A stretch of DNA of 64,000 bases from Nectonema munidae (GCA_030549495.1 JAUIRK010000677.1:1-64000); one strand, 5' to 3'. Numbered from the stretch's first letter, positions 33,290 to 45,353 are shown. Made by a program: numbers and translations. The notes: a model not told the origin generated them from the sequence alone.

Positions 33290-33611
33290 GAAATTTTTTA
33301 TATGATCATAAAGATTCGGAATAAGTTGATCTTTGCCGTGTAAATTCCTGTTGAGCATTTTGAGATGATCAGTGAGATCAACAAAAATGCTAAGTCGTGA
33401 AGAAAACAATTTTTTCTTTTAAAAATTGATTAATTTCTGATTTTAGACAATAAAACCTACGAAGCACTGTGCCTCGACTCAGCCAACGCACTTCAGAATG
33501 GTAGAGAATGTCGTTGTATTGGGCATCAATCTCAGTTGAAAATTGAAATTCTCTATGGTAGAGTCTTCGTGATCTAATTTTGTTTACCCTTTTAATAGCA
33601 ACTCTCTTCAT
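33290..33611 (-). pseudogene. hAT transposase fragment (ZBED5/GTF2IRD2-like)
   Basis: A minus-strand frame includes YHSEVRWLSRGTVLRRFY (near 33480) and, after a one-base shift near 33415, a stretch reading LTDHLKMLNRNLHGKDQLI (near 33360). These are consecutive signature blocks (EVRWLSRG, L.D...HLN.LN..LQGK..LI) of the hAT group that gave rise to ZBED5 and GTF2IRD2-like genes. The MITE at 33152-33285 cuts it off on one side, and the duplicated RNF212-like scrap begins on the other. Confidence 0.75.
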
Positions 33612-33642
33612 ACCTTTAAATTTTTTTTTTCTTTTGGCAGAT

Positions 33643-33930
33643 ATGTGAAGTTAGTTAAGTTCTTAATTGAAGAATATTATATGCTTCTTATTTGTATTTT
33701 TGAGTGCTATCTTGTTTATATGAAAAGTGAAAATATTTTAAAGTACTTTATTACACTACTTTGAAGAAAACTATGGAATTGGCATTAGAATATTTTCTCT
33801 ATTAGCAGCAGCAATTGAAACAAAATACTTGCTACTGTTATTTCTGCTGGCACCTCGACTAGTAGACCTCTGGAAGTCTGCAAGAATTAGGGAAGATCTT
33901 TAATCACTCCTGATTAAATTAACTTTTAGT
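33643..33930 (-). pseudogene. Duplicated 3' end of the RNF212-like gene
   Basis: This segment matches the stretch from about 38010 to 38325 in the same orientation, covering the last 55-60 codons and the 3' flank of the RING gene at 38141-39826. Shared text includes 'ctactttgaagaaaact', 'tattttctctattag' / 'tgttttctctattag' and 'agtctgcaagaattaggga'. Substitutions and small deletions (a 13-base gap near 33777, another near 33705) separate the two. Nothing upstream of the last codons was copied, so it is a partial segmental duplication and cannot be a gene. Confidence 0.85.
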
Positions 33931-34988
33931 TTTTTAAAATGAGCTTCTTGGTGTAATGCAGTGCATTTTAAATCTAATTATGATAAAATTGTATAGCTCA
34001 AATTTGTAACTATATTTATTTTCTTATTGGATCTTTTTCATATTTTTTTTATTAAAAGTTTTTCAATAGTTTATTTTTTTCCATTTGTGTAAAATAATGA
34101 GATTTTTAAATAAATATATCAGTGTCAGTTTTCCAAGAGGGGATTAACCTAATTTTCTAAAATCACATATCTTGAATCAAGGATATGTGAAACAATATAT
34201 GACTGAAATCCATTCAATTTTAGATCCTGCTTGTCAGTCTCTTGGTTAAAAATGAAATAATTTAATTTGAAACTTTCCTAAAAGTATGGAAGTCCTTGCA
34301 TTGAACGGTTTTTATCAGTGTGGGTTTTGCTATAATGCGCTCTTTAATTTTATTTTTAAATATACCTTATTTTTTAAATTTATGATGTAAAAATAATTTT
34401 TTTACACTTAATTTATAGTTTTTTTGCGAACCAGTCTCATTGAAACGCATTATAAATAGACCTTGAACAACACGATTTTACACAGTGCGGATGTTGATCG
34501 GAACCAATTTAGCGCGTTATTCAAGGATTTTCTGTATATTTTTTTAAATTTGAAACGTCCTAACGCTGTTATAATTCACTGCGGATTCATCAAGCTCATG
34601 ATAGTTATAAATCCTACTTTCAAAGAAATACATGATAATTTAATGAAAACAAATCTAATTATATGTTTTCACCATCATGTGATAAATATGTTATAGCCCA
34701 AAGCGTTATTCAGGTGATTAGAGACGAAATAAAATAACTGGGAATGTAATTCTAATAGATAAGGGTGAAAATAATAGCTGACATGAAGAATTATTGGTTT
34801 TATTTTATTTTGACTCTATCATATATGAATGATGATTATTTTAAAAATTAGCAGTTTGGGAGAATATAAAAATTTAAATTTATAATCTGCAAGTGAAGAT
34901 TTTGAATGAAAATTTAAAACTAATAAGAGTTTTTGTAATTTTAGCTATATTTTTATTCAAAACTAGCTTGTTTTATTTTTCATAATTG
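33931..34988. other. AT-rich stretch with decayed repeat near 34.3-34.7 kb
   Basis: No gene is recognised. Between 34330 and 34710 the motif 'gcgttat' or 'gcattata' recurs ('tataatgcgc', 'acgcattataaatag', 'agcgcgttattc', 'aaagcgttattc'). This pattern resembles the subterminal repeats of pogo/Tigger-type elements, but I could not define ends. Confidence 0.35.
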
Positions 34989-37725
34989 CAGGGTTGCCAC
35001 AAAATTTTAAAATCAGGGAATTTTGATGTTTTTTAAAAAAATCAGGGAATTTATCAAAAAGTTTTTTTATTTCAAACCCACCATTATTTTTTAATCGCTA
35101 AAAAATTGTTTACAGAAACTTTTTGTTCAATAGTATTTTGATCAATCTTATCATAGTTTTAAAACCAATGTGTGTTTGTTTGTGTACTGTGCAATAAAAA
35201 AGCATGGAATAAATACTTTTTTTAAATTTTTTAAATATTTTTACTTCAGTTTACTAAATTTTTCTGTATGACTATATTGAATTTATAAATAATTTTTTAT
35301 GATTTTTTTAGAATAATTTTTTGATCTCTTGTATTTCTATTTTTTTAAATCTCTGGAAAAATATTTTTCAATAACTTATTGGTTGATCAGAAAGTTGAAC
35401 CTCAATTTGCTTCTTGGCTGTCAAAAAAAAGAAGGCAATATGATAAAGTAGCATTTTGTATGATTTGTAAAAAGTCTATATCACTTTGTAACATGGGAAG
35501 AGTTGTTCTTAACTCTCATATGAAAAGCAAAACTCATTCTATTCTTTTTGAATCTAAGCAACGTCAACCGTCTATTTTAAGTTTTGCGAAAAACACTCAG
35601 TCAGTTGAACAAATCCCTTCTCAAACAGAAGCATCAATATCATTCGATAAAACTATCCAGGCTATTAATAAGAATTCTAACATAAAAGAACTAGGGGTAT
35701 GCAAAGATGATATAACGAAAGCTAAAATTTTGTGGGTTTTTTTGTCGTTCAGTCCAATTTTTCGATGAATTCATGTTCTTTTGCCGGCAAAACTTTTATG
35801 TTGATGTTTAAAAGTTAGCTTCTTGTTTCAAACTTAGTAAAACAAAATGTGGCTATGTTATCAATTATGGCCTTAGCCCTTACTTCAATGATAATTTGAC
35901 TAATAAAGTTAAAAGTGATGCTGACTTTGTTATATGTTTTGGTGAAGCTCTGAACAAGGTTTCGTAGAAAAATCAACTTGATGTTTTTTAAGGTTTTATG
36001 ACGAAGAAAGGGACGAAGTTTGCTCTCGATATTTTGATAGGCTTTCCTTAGCCATGCCTCAGCTAGAGACATACTGCAAAGTGTAACTCATATTTTGAAA
36101 CCTTTTAATCAAAACAATCTTTTACAAGTTTCAATGGATGGCCTAAATGTTAATTTGCGGTTTTTGAATGATTTCGAGTTTAAAAGAACCGAGGATAAGA
36201 ATATCAATAAAAAGCTAATAAACATAGGAGTATGCGGACTACATGTCTTACATGGAGCTCTCAGGACTGGTATGACTTCATCAAAATGGAATTTAAATAC
36301 CTTTCTACGGGACGTTTATTTTCTTTTTAAAGACTCATCTGCACGAAAGGCTGATTTAACTCAAATTACAGGATCTTCAACTCTTCCTCTCAAACATTGC
36401 CCGGTTCGCTGCGCTGAAAATGTATCATGCATAGATAGGGTTCTATCCATTTACGACAGTTTGAAGTGTTTATCAATTGCAAAAAACTACCCAATACTAA
36501 ACCTGCAAATTTAGTCAAAAACCTGTTTGAAGACAAGTTACTCAAACCCAAGTTGGCCTTTATCAATGCAATTTCTTCAGATTTCGAGCCTTTCTTGAAA
36601 GTTTTTCAATCAGACGAACCACTCATACCATATCTACATTCTTGTCCTTCAAGCATTGTAAAGTCTTTATTTTCTCGTTTCATTCTTCCTGATAAACTCG
36701 CAACTATTTCAAGCGTTTTCAAACTCGATTTGGATAATTCTCAAAATTTAATTGACGTGAGAAAAATTTATATAGGTTTTGCCTCAAAAAACTGTTTGAA
36801 AGAGGCCGAATGTAGTGAAGAAGAAAGTTTGAAGTTTAAAAAAGAATGCCAAACATTTCTTATATCATCTGCTAAAAAATATTAGAGAGAAGTCCTTTAA
36901 AATACACACTTGTCAAGGGATTGAAATCTCTAGATCCAACCATGATTTTTAAGACTCCCAATATTGCCATCAATAAAATGAATATTGTTCTTGAAAATCT
37001 TTATGAAGCTGAATGAATAAACTGTCAAGAAGCTGAGAAGGCAAAGACACAGTTCAAAAAATTGTGCGATGAAACAAAGACTGTATTTGAAGAAACTTTC
37101 AGTTTAGTTTCCAGAAACGTTGGTGAAGATTTGAGAATAGACAAGTTGTTGCTAAACTTTAAAAAAAAATCAAAATTATCATGATATTTGGAAAGTTATC
37201 AAAAAATGTCTTGTATTTTCTCACTGTTACGTCTCAAGTAGAGAGGGGATTTTCTGTAAATAAGTCTTTACTTGTCGAAAATTTGCTTCAAACTTCCATA
37301 ATCTAACAAAGAAGAATAAAAGATGAAATCAATATTCGAGGTGGATTAGAAAATATTCCAATATCAAAAGCAATGATATCATCTGTTAAAACTTCTTACC
37401 AAATATATGATATTTAAAAGAACAAGAATTGAATTCAAGATTAGAATATTTTAAATATAATGATTGAAACTTGTGAAAAAATGTGCAATGATGAATTTTT
37501 TTTTACTTGTTTGTAATAAAATTTTCAAATAATAAATGATCAAAATAACACCAGAAATACAAAACATTTTTTCTAAAAAAAAACAATATCAAGGAAAAAT
37601 TTTCAATTTTTGAAAATCTAAAGAAAGAGAAAGTTTAGAAATTAGGGAAAACTTTTAATGCATATTAGGCAAAATTTTTAATACACATCAGGGAATTTTA
37701 TCGATGACAAATTGTGGCAACCATG
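34989..37725 (+). mobile_element. hAT-like element with CAGGGTTGCCACA ends
   Basis: Left end CAGGGTTGCCACAAAATTT at 34989; right end, reversed, CATGGTTGCCACAATTTG from 37725. The inner motif 'atcagggaattt' recurs at both ends. The 2.74 kb between holds a plus-strand BED-finger transposase. Flanking 8-mers (cataattg and aattggca) match poorly, so the target duplication is not secure. The element lies between the RNF212-like gene and its duplicated 3' scrap. Confidence 0.75.
35379..37420 (+). pseudogene. hAT-like transposase with BED-type finger
   Basis: N-terminus (35379-35768): FASWLSKKRRQYDKVAFCMIC, then HMKSKTHS, a BED/C2H2-like finger (CMIC...H...H). Core, in shifting frames: KTKCGYVINYGLSPYF and VKSDADFVICFGEALNKV (about 35840-35960), LLQVSMDGLNVNLRFL (about 36118), IGVCGLHVLHGALRTGM (about 36220), LFKDSSARKADLTQITGS (about 36330). 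The following frame 36466-36885 continues with FLKVFQSDEPLIPYLH. The tail near 37200 recalls the family's 'SHG.ASVERGFSVNK' end. About eight breaks are visible, most of them after 35700. It is a family widespread in invertebrates and fish. Confidence 0.8.
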
Positions 37726-38140
37726 AATTGGCAATCTTGAATCCGATCACAATTACAAACAAGGTAAGTCGACTTGATAAAATTGATGTTCTTATTTAGG
37801 GTGAGATTGCGAGCTGACGGTGCAAATATAATGTCGGATAAAATGTTCATTGGATAAATTTTTTTAAAAATATATTTTGAAAATTATAAAAACCTAACAC
37901 CAGCTCCTAAATTTCATTAGATACTTCCTACTCCTGCCCTTTTAAAATCTCCCACTCCGACACTGACCCAACAGCCCTGATTTAATTAATTTATTGTTTC
38001 GCTTTGTGTGAAGTTGGTTAGGTTCTCAATTGAAGAACATTATATGCTTCTATTTGATATTTTTGAGTGACTTGTATTGATGGTATTTTTTAGCTATCTT
38101 GTTTGTATGAAATGTGAAATATTTTAAGTACTTTATTACT
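37726..38140. other. 3' flank of the RNF212-like gene
   Basis: No coding text. 'gagattgcgagctgacggtg' and the following 80 bases (about 37803-37885) match loosely a block at 48219-48310 just inside the right end of the hAT at 45354-48355, so a piece of that hAT family is present here. On the minus strand an AATAAA (38132-38137) lies three bases after the stop codon of the RING gene, and another at about 37986. Confidence 0.5.
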
Positions 38141-39826
38141 CTACTTTGAAGAAAACTTTGGAATTGAGAGAAAAGGCATTAGATTGTTTTCTCTATTAGT
38201 AGCAGGATTGGAGACAAAATACTTGCTGCTGTTATTTCTGTCGGCATCTCGACTAGAACGCTTCTGTAAGTCTGCAAGAATTAGGGAAGAGGATGACACT
38301 CCTGATTTGTTTAGTCTTAGCGTAGATGGGTCTTGTAGCACGGAGTTCATGTTGGTCTTTTTAGTGCTCAATAATTCGTTTATTTTGTTGCGTCTACTGG
38401 ACGAGGTGCGGTGTTCATTTTCTCCCCCATAATGCCAATCATCCTTATTACCTGAAGTTTGCATCCTCCTCTCTTTACTGTTTACTAAGGAAGAATTTGC
38501 CATGGTAATCCATGGTGGACTCAGGTGATCAGAGCTGTTCATAGCATCTTTCTTATTAAATGCATTTTGCATACTTTCTTTGTATACACTATAAGCTGGT
38601 TGCCTTCGACTTGTAGAAGGGATGGCAGCTTCTTGACAACTTTCTTCTCTCGAATAAAGTTCTTTATTTTCTCTATCATGACGATGGTTATTACGATAAT
38701 TGTAGGCGCTGTCATGATTTATATCTCTATTAATAATTCTTGCACTTTTTTCATCTAGTCTTCTTAAGTTATGAATTGGTATGGTTTTGCTTACACCATC
38801 TTCTCTTATGCACTTTACACTAGCTATAGGCTTAGACTTGCTTGATAAAGAGGAAAAGTTAGTTTCACCATTATTTGGCTCATAATTTAGTTTAGGAGTC
38901 GCGCCCCATCTTTTAAAATGTGAATCGTTGAGTTGTTGATAAGACTGTCGCTGTTGCGGATTGGAATCAACTATGTGATCATCACCGCGATAATAAGTCT
39001 TCTGTTGATGTCCAAAAGCAGAAAATTCTTTGGTCATCATCATGCCATTGTTTTCGTCGTAGTCATCTTTAAAATCCTCTTTTTTCTGTGTTTGCTGTGT
39101 CGTGTAGCAGCTACTTCGACATTCCTCGTAATTATTGCAACTTGTACAATAACTCTTTCCATCTTCACCCATATTTCGCCGGTCTTCCATTTGATTGGAT
39201 TTGCTCGCTTTTTTGTATGATGAAGAAGATAAGCCCAGATTTTCAAAGTTTTTTCCCAATTCATCGCTTCTAGTGTCCCTGGCTTGATACTCATTAGTAT
39301 ATTTTTTCATATTTATCATTTCCATAAGCATAGAAGTCGTGTTTTCTTGATTGTTCGTTCTAATCTCCTCCCCATATTTTATTTTTTTCTGCATATGCAT
39401 GATCAAAGCTTCTTTTTTTTGAATTTCTTTTTCCATCAAGTCTTGTTTTCTTTTCTGTTCTCTTAAAGATATTTCCATGTTTTCAATAAATTTTTCTGAA
39501 TCTTGTAAACGTTTATACCTGTAGTAACTTAATTTGATACAATTTTTTTGCTGAAATTTATTCACTTTTTCTAGTTGTAGTATTTGCGTTTTCACATTTT
39601 CTAACAGTTTACTACGATCTGTGAAATAGAGATCAATTTCTGGCAACATTTGAGAACTTAGAACGGTAATTGAACATGCGACTTTACAAATAGGGCAACT
39701 GCCCTTACTTGTTATCTTTTTGGATGAACAAATTTGGCAAAATATATGAGCACATGTCGTTAAATAGTATCGCGTGTTTTTGTTAGGTTGCGCATAACAA
39801 ATATTACAATGAATCCAATCTGACAT
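38141..39826 (-). CDS. RNF212/Zip3-family RING protein (meiotic crossover factor)
   Basis: 561 codons in one uninterrupted exon. Residues 7-47 form a C3HC4 RING finger (C7, C10, C25, H27, C30, C33, C44, C47) starting MSDWIHCNICYAQPN, with the spacing and the WxxCNxC start typical of RNF212, yeast Zip3, worm ZHP-3 and fly Vilya. A predicted coiled coil follows (about 85-170, KQDLMEKEIQKKEALIMHMQ), then a long Ser/Asn/Arg-rich polar tail, as in Zip3-type proteins, though longer than in human RNF212 (about 300 residues). The family are SUMO or ubiquitin E3 ligases that act on synapsed meiotic chromosomes and designate crossovers. The start is the first Met before the RING. A poly(A) signal follows the stop at once. 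The absence of introns is unusual and may mean an old retrocopy, yet the frame is fully open, which argues for function. Confidence 0.88.
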   Translation of the reverse strand: MSDWIHCNICYAQPNKNTRYYLTTCAHIFCQICSSKKITSKGSCPICKVACSITVLSSQMLPEIDLYFTDRSKLLENVKTQILQLEKVNKFQQKNCIKLSYYRYKRLQDSEKFIENMEISLREQKRKQDLMEKEIQKKEALIMHMQKKIKYGEEIRTNNQENTTSMLMEMINMKKYTNEYQARDTRSDELGKNFENLGLSSSSYKKASKSNQMEDRRNMGEDGKSYCTSCNNYEECRSSCYTTQQTQKKEDFKDDYDENNGMMMTKEFSAFGHQQKTYYRGDDHIVDSNPQQRQSYQQLNDSHFKRWGATPKLNYEPNNGETNFSSLSSKSKPIASVKCIREDGVSKTIPIHNLRRLDEKSARIINRDINHDSAYNYRNNHRHDRENKELYSREESCQEAAIPSTSRRQPAYSVYKESMQNAFNKKDAMNSSDHLSPPWITMANSSLVNSKERRMQTSGNKDDWHYGGENEHRTSSSRRNKINELLSTKKTNMNSVLQDPSTLRLNKSGVSSSSLILADLQKRSSRDADRNNSSKYFVSNPATNRENNLMPFLSIPKFSSK

Positions 39827-42481
39827 TTTCGCCAGAACTATAAAAAGACAAAATGTTATTTATCGATTTATAAATTTTATATAAATACTTGAACATATGT
39901 AAATTGAGGATATTTTATGTTCAATAAAATTCTTTTATATCACTATTTCTTAATTGGGTTCAACGATACTTTGCTTTCTTAGTAATTCCTCCCAGAAAAT
40001 TTCTAAATTCTTTATCCGTAAGAAAAGAATTTCTTTCGCGATTCTAGCAAGTGTTCTCCGAAAAAAATAGATATTTGGAATGCGTAATTTTCAAAGAATT
40101 TTTTAATTTCATCTTTGAATCTATACAACGTACTAAGATCTATGATTAACTGTATCGATATTCGGTTATATATTATAGAGATTAAATATGCGGCTTTTTC
40201 AAAGATATATTTATATTTAGTCTAATCGCATGTTTGAATAAAGTTGTTACAAAATATAGTGTAAAATGTTTTTCTTGTTACCTACTACCCCTTAATGGTG
40301 TATCACACTCGCTCCGATATCATCACATTAAGCGGGGACTATATTATTTTTAATTTTAACTAGCTTATTGACTTTTGGTTGTCGACGATATCTCCTGTTC
40401 CAAAAAAGAAGTTTTAATTCTCCAAAACAATACCCTGCATACATCATTTTGACGTGCGTTGTTTTACCTAATTTGATGGAAATATACGAAATTGATGCGT
40501 CGTTTTGATCAATATGACTTTACGTACGTAACACCTAGAAGCTCTTACATATTTTTAAAAAAAGTAAAGAAGTAAACTCCCTTATTGATTAATAAACGTT
40601 TGTGGTTAGAATATCAACACAACAAATATTTTTTCGAGTGAATGAGAAGTGCTTTTAAATATTTTAAAGGAAAATAAGAAATTAATTTTGAATAACCTTA
40701 CATTTAAATAACAAATTAGGGTGAATATTGAGAATATACCTCACCAATGAATTAACTAACTTAACAAATCAATAGCTTAATTATTAACCTAATATGAACA
40801 ATTTTTTTCTTTATAAAATATTGATCTTAAAGTAGACATTTGAGTTATTTTACCTCAGAGTAAGAGAATTAAAACTTTAATGAGATTTTATATAATTTAT
40901 TTTTTAGTAAAATAAACTTATCAAATTTTTTGATTCAAAATAAGAATGGGAAGTCTACTCCAAAGCCAATCAAGTCTTTAATATGTTATTAAAAAAGATA
41001 AAGATTCAAACTTATGGGGGGGGGGGGGGTGGTGAACGGTTTTTTCGTCCCTCAACCCTTTCAAATGATGTTAGAAAGAGAAGAAGGAAGCGTTGCCGAC
41101 AACCCCTTTCTCCTATCCCTCTAGTCTCTCTGGATGTTCGCTCCTGGTTAAAGATTGGCTTCTATAAAATGGTTTTGTCTAACATTATATTATAAGCAAT
41201 GGTATATTGGGTGCGTTTTGGAAGAACAGAGATGAAAAAGGCTACTAAAATTTTAAACGACAGAAAATAATAAAGCAAACCTTGATTATTTGAACATAGT
41301 TTTTTATTTTAAATAAAAAAAATTTATATGATGAAGTTTCTATTTATCTTAAAGGGTGAGCATTGTGTTATCTTCAAACAGTTTAATAAATGTATATGAT
41401 ATATATATTCCAGGGGCGCACATCTTGGGAGGGAGGAGGAGGGGGGGGGGGTGCGAAAAACCATTTTCATTTTTGCATTTCAGCATTTTTGAAAAATTTA
41501 TTTTTTTTTGTGTTTTTTATCATAAATGTATTTCGTATATTCTATCTTTTAGATTCTTTTTTCAATTAATTTTTATATAACTTAAAGCAGACTATTTTTA
41601 TTTATGGGACCCTCGTGTCCTTCTTGTTCTGAAAGGGTTAAATTTCTGGAAGTTCTCAAATGCAAAATTTGGAAACAGAGCAGAGTCGGATTGAGCATTT
41701 TCAGTTAGAAGGGGTCTGTTTCACAGTATTTACAATTTCCTATTGATTATACTTGCGTTTTTCCATTTCCTCAATTTCTTAGCAATTTTAGAGACGGCGT
41801 GTTTCCTTCATGCCCTCTATCCGCCTTGCAAAGTATGTGGTTGCCAATTATTTATATCCAAAAAAGTATTCATTAGGATTTCATACTATATCACAACAAT
41901 TTTTAAAAACACTTAGATTAATTGTGACACCAGTTTTCCTAAAGGTATGATGTAAAAGTGCGAAATAACTCAAAACATCTTGGTTTGTGCTCCAGTAAAA
42001 GTTTCGCGATTCTTTACTGTATATTAAGTGATTACCATTTAAAAATTTAGTGGGAAAGTTATTAGGTTAGTTTACTCTATGTAACATAATTATTTCCACA
42101 CTCACTGAAACTTTGTAAATGAAGTACGGTATAAACAATTTCATGTTGATGGCTATATGAATATTCATACAAATTCTAATTGTTACAAATAGATACTATA
42201 TATGTGTGTCTTTATGTATATATTATGACTATGAATACACACATTCTTTTCAAATATACTTAACGAGAGCAAGTTTCCTTGTTATGTGATTCGCATAAAT
42301 TATTTATCTTGTATTAAAGTTAAACATTCAGAAAGCTTCTCATCTAATTTGAATTAAAGAAGCCAAAGATGTATCTTTTTTAAAAATCATCATAATCAAA
42401 TCTTTAATTTTTCCAAAAATTAATCCTTAGTTTTACTTTATGTAGAATGAATCTTAAATTTTAAATATATTCAACCATAAA
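39827..42481. other. Intergenic, with a solo hAT end at 41411
   Basis: No gene is recognised. 'caggggcgcacat' at 41411, followed by a G-run, matches the left end of the hAT at 45354 (taggggcgcacat then G-runs); no matching right end is found before that element. A 13-G run lies near 41016-41029 and an 11-G run near 41440. Confidence 0.45.
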
Positions 42482-42851
42482 ATGCTTAAAACTGAAGATT
42501 CCACAAATATTTCTGATGTGTTATTCAAAACTTCGAATGAAACTTCATCCCAATATCTTCCTATCATAAGTGAAGAAGATTCTTCTTCGAACGATATCGC
42601 CATCCTTTTACACAAAGATCAAGTAAGGATAATGTATACTATATTAGCGATTCAAAATATTTGAACTAAAAATAGGAACAATGATAAGAAATAGAACACA
42701 ATAATTATCTTCTGAAAACTCATAACAAAAACTTTCTCTTTTCTTATCTTTGTTTCTATTTTAGATTAAAAATAGTTTGGAAATAAAAGAAATTTTGGCT
42801 TCAATTATCATTATTTCAATATCTTTTTTAACTCCACTCAATGCAATTTAG
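42482..42851 (+). CDS. Candidate two-exon 75-residue tail-anchored protein
   Basis: Exon 1 (42482-42622) encodes 47 residues, MLKTEDSTNISDVLF then an acidic stretch with EEDSSSND. It ends at a strong donor, CAA|GTAAGG. A 142 bp intron ends in a pyrimidine-rich acceptor (TTTCTATTTTAG) at 42764. Exon 2 (42765-42851) continues in phase with IKNSLEIKEILASIIIISIS FLTPLNAI and a stop. The last 20 residues are a hydrophobic helix, so the product would be a small tail-anchored or C-terminal membrane protein with an acidic cytosolic part. No family is recognised. It may be a fragment of a longer gene with 5' exons not seen, or chance. Confidence 0.4.
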
Positions 42852-45353
42852 TTCGTGAGTTCGTTTTTACATTAAATTAAACATCTAAATAATGTAGCAT
42901 GGAAATAGTACAAAAAAAACTCTATTTATAAGCTCTTCTAGTCCGGCCTAATCACTGTTTTCTCTAACCAACCATAAGTTGTTCTTTTGAAGGCAGGGTT
43001 CCCAGCAAACCTAGTTAAAACGTGAGGTTTCGATTTTAGACATGATTTTATAGTTGATGCATATGAGTTACCATTAGATTTTGAGCTGGAAATCAGCGAC
43101 TTACAATGTCATTAAATATGTGGAAATAACTTGATTGGCTTCAAAACTTCTATGTATGTTTTTGCCACAACTTATCTTTGTGAGCAAAATTTTTACCAAT
43201 AAGTCACAGACATGATTTAATTATCATGATATTTTAAAAGTCCAAGAGTTAGGTAGAAAAACTTTTCAATATACCTTTATTGAATAAGAAGCTACTTTTA
43301 TCTGTATAAATATAGAAAAAGGATCTATTTTATTAGAATAAAAGTTAAGGGCTTTTATTCGAATGTCTAACTAACGCCTTATGAACTTATTTCACTTGTA
43401 AGAGTTTTTTTAATGAATTTAACAACAACTTAGGATGTTAACTAAAATATCCATGACACTCAATATAGAGCTGACTATAGCAGGTTTTTTTCAACTTTTT
43501 GTTTAAATCGCCCACTGACATTTTAAAAAATTAAAAATCGCCCATTATGAAGTAAAAAACGACTAAAATCTTTGATTTTTTTAAACTTTTCATTGCATTT
43601 AAGTTTAATTAATTTTTCCCAAAAATTTCTCCTACATATTCCATTTTACAAGAAAATGATTTTTTTGCCCTTGCTTCTATCGGGAGTTCAAGCATACTCT
43701 TACTCTGAACAATATCGATCTTTTACTGAGATTCTATTATGATTAGAAAAAATGTGACTATAGTTGAAATTCTGACTACATTCAAACGTGTGTATAAAGT
43801 AAGTTTTTCAAAAAAATATTTAAAGTTTGTTTATACAACGCAGAACTATTTCCTAAAAATTATCCAGCTTAGTTCCATTTCAAGCAAAAGTGGGCGATTC
43901 GCCCAGGGTTGAGAAACATTATACCACAACATTAAAGTTACTCGCATAACATATTTTTTAAATATTTTATCATCGATTTGCCTTCAAACTTTAATTTTTA
44001 TCAATTTAAATGATTAAAATAACTAATTTTTCAAGTCGTTGTTGCGTTGTCTCTTGTTAACCATTGCTGTAGAATTTTGTAAACCTTCTATTGATCGGAA
44101 TATAAAATAATAGCATGAGAGTGATGTTGTGCGATCTATTGTGTACTACTTCTACTATGAAGCTTACGATTTATTGCTTCTTCATATTGTGGTCTAGGCA
44201 TTGTTATCATTATGATATGACGTTTAATTATTTTATCTTCATCTTCATTTTTACTGTCTTCTTTGCTTATTGATTATTAATTTGCTTTTGAGCGATAACG
44301 TTGATATGCCACACATACCAATGTTAGTATTATATTTCTTTCATATGTACTTTTTAGATGCAGACAGTTCTTGTTATTTTGCTAAATGGAAGGGGAGATA
44401 AACAGTTCCCAATAACCCGTATTCCACCTTATTTTAATGAGTACTGAAATTGACTGGGTTTAACCACTCGTATTGTTTAATTAAAAGTTTAATCATATAA
44501 TAATTTGCTCTATATGCCTGAGATATTTAGTTGTTTATTTTATTTCTTAGTAAAATTCTTAGTATGTATTTCTTAGTAATACATACTAACTAAGTACTAC
44601 TAACTAAGTAAATTCTTGTTTATGTATTTCTTAGTAAGCTAAGTGATATAATGCAAAATTACGTTAATATCAAGAAATCGTCTTTGTTTGTCCTATAAAT
44701 AACTAGAAAACAATAAAACGTTTATTTGCATTTTTAATGATAAATTTTCAACCATTCTGCTCTTTAGATCAAATCTACTGTTACAGGAAAGTAAAACAAG
44801 GAGCAGAGGATGAAGAAAGCTGATATGATGATAGTTGGTGCAGGACATTTCATATACTCAAAACGTTTCTACCAGAGACATTTCGTATCTAGTTTTGGAC
44901 GTTTTTTTACGCATTTTAAAAATCTAAAATTTAGGTACGAAATGTCTTGAACTCAATAAAAATATATTGTGAGTAACGTGATGCAAACAGGGAATAGTTT
45001 AATCAAAATATAAGCTCTATATTCCAAACTGGCGTATTATCAAATCCTTCATCCTCGAATCCTCATTTTCTTTTCTTGTAACGATAGCTTTGATATGAAG
45101 AAAAGCAGAGCGATCGAATATTTATTGTTAAAGAATTAAATAAAAGATTTACTGTCTCCTGCTTATTAAGCCAAATTATTTACAATAAATACTACAGTTA
45201 AATTTTTACAACTAGGACTAATGTAAATGGTTGCTTTGTAGATGGGAGTTTAGTAAAAAATAATTAGTATAACTACTCCCAACCTGTGAATTTGCTGTAT
45301 ATTAGACATGTAGATGTTTTTAACATCTGTTTCCTAACTTTTTTTTTATAAAG
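42852..45353. other. Intergenic with small inverted repeats
   Basis: No gene recognised. Between 43481 and about 43920 the two ends share an inverted 'tttctcaac....aatcgcccact' (left CAGGTTTTTTTCAACTTT, right reversed AATGTTTCTCAACCCTGG), so this is probably a 440 bp non-autonomous hAT-like element. A hairpin with roughly 20 bp arms ('agacatttcgtatctag' and its complement) lies at 44876-44948. Short repeats of 'tatttcttagtaa' occur at 44540-44640. Confidence 0.4.

Noticed and set aside
38184-39466. Open frames opposite the RNF212-like gene (38184-38432, 38525-38758, 38933-39220, 39040-39294)
   Set aside because: They overlap the RING gene in other frames, have no family features and are explained as shadows.
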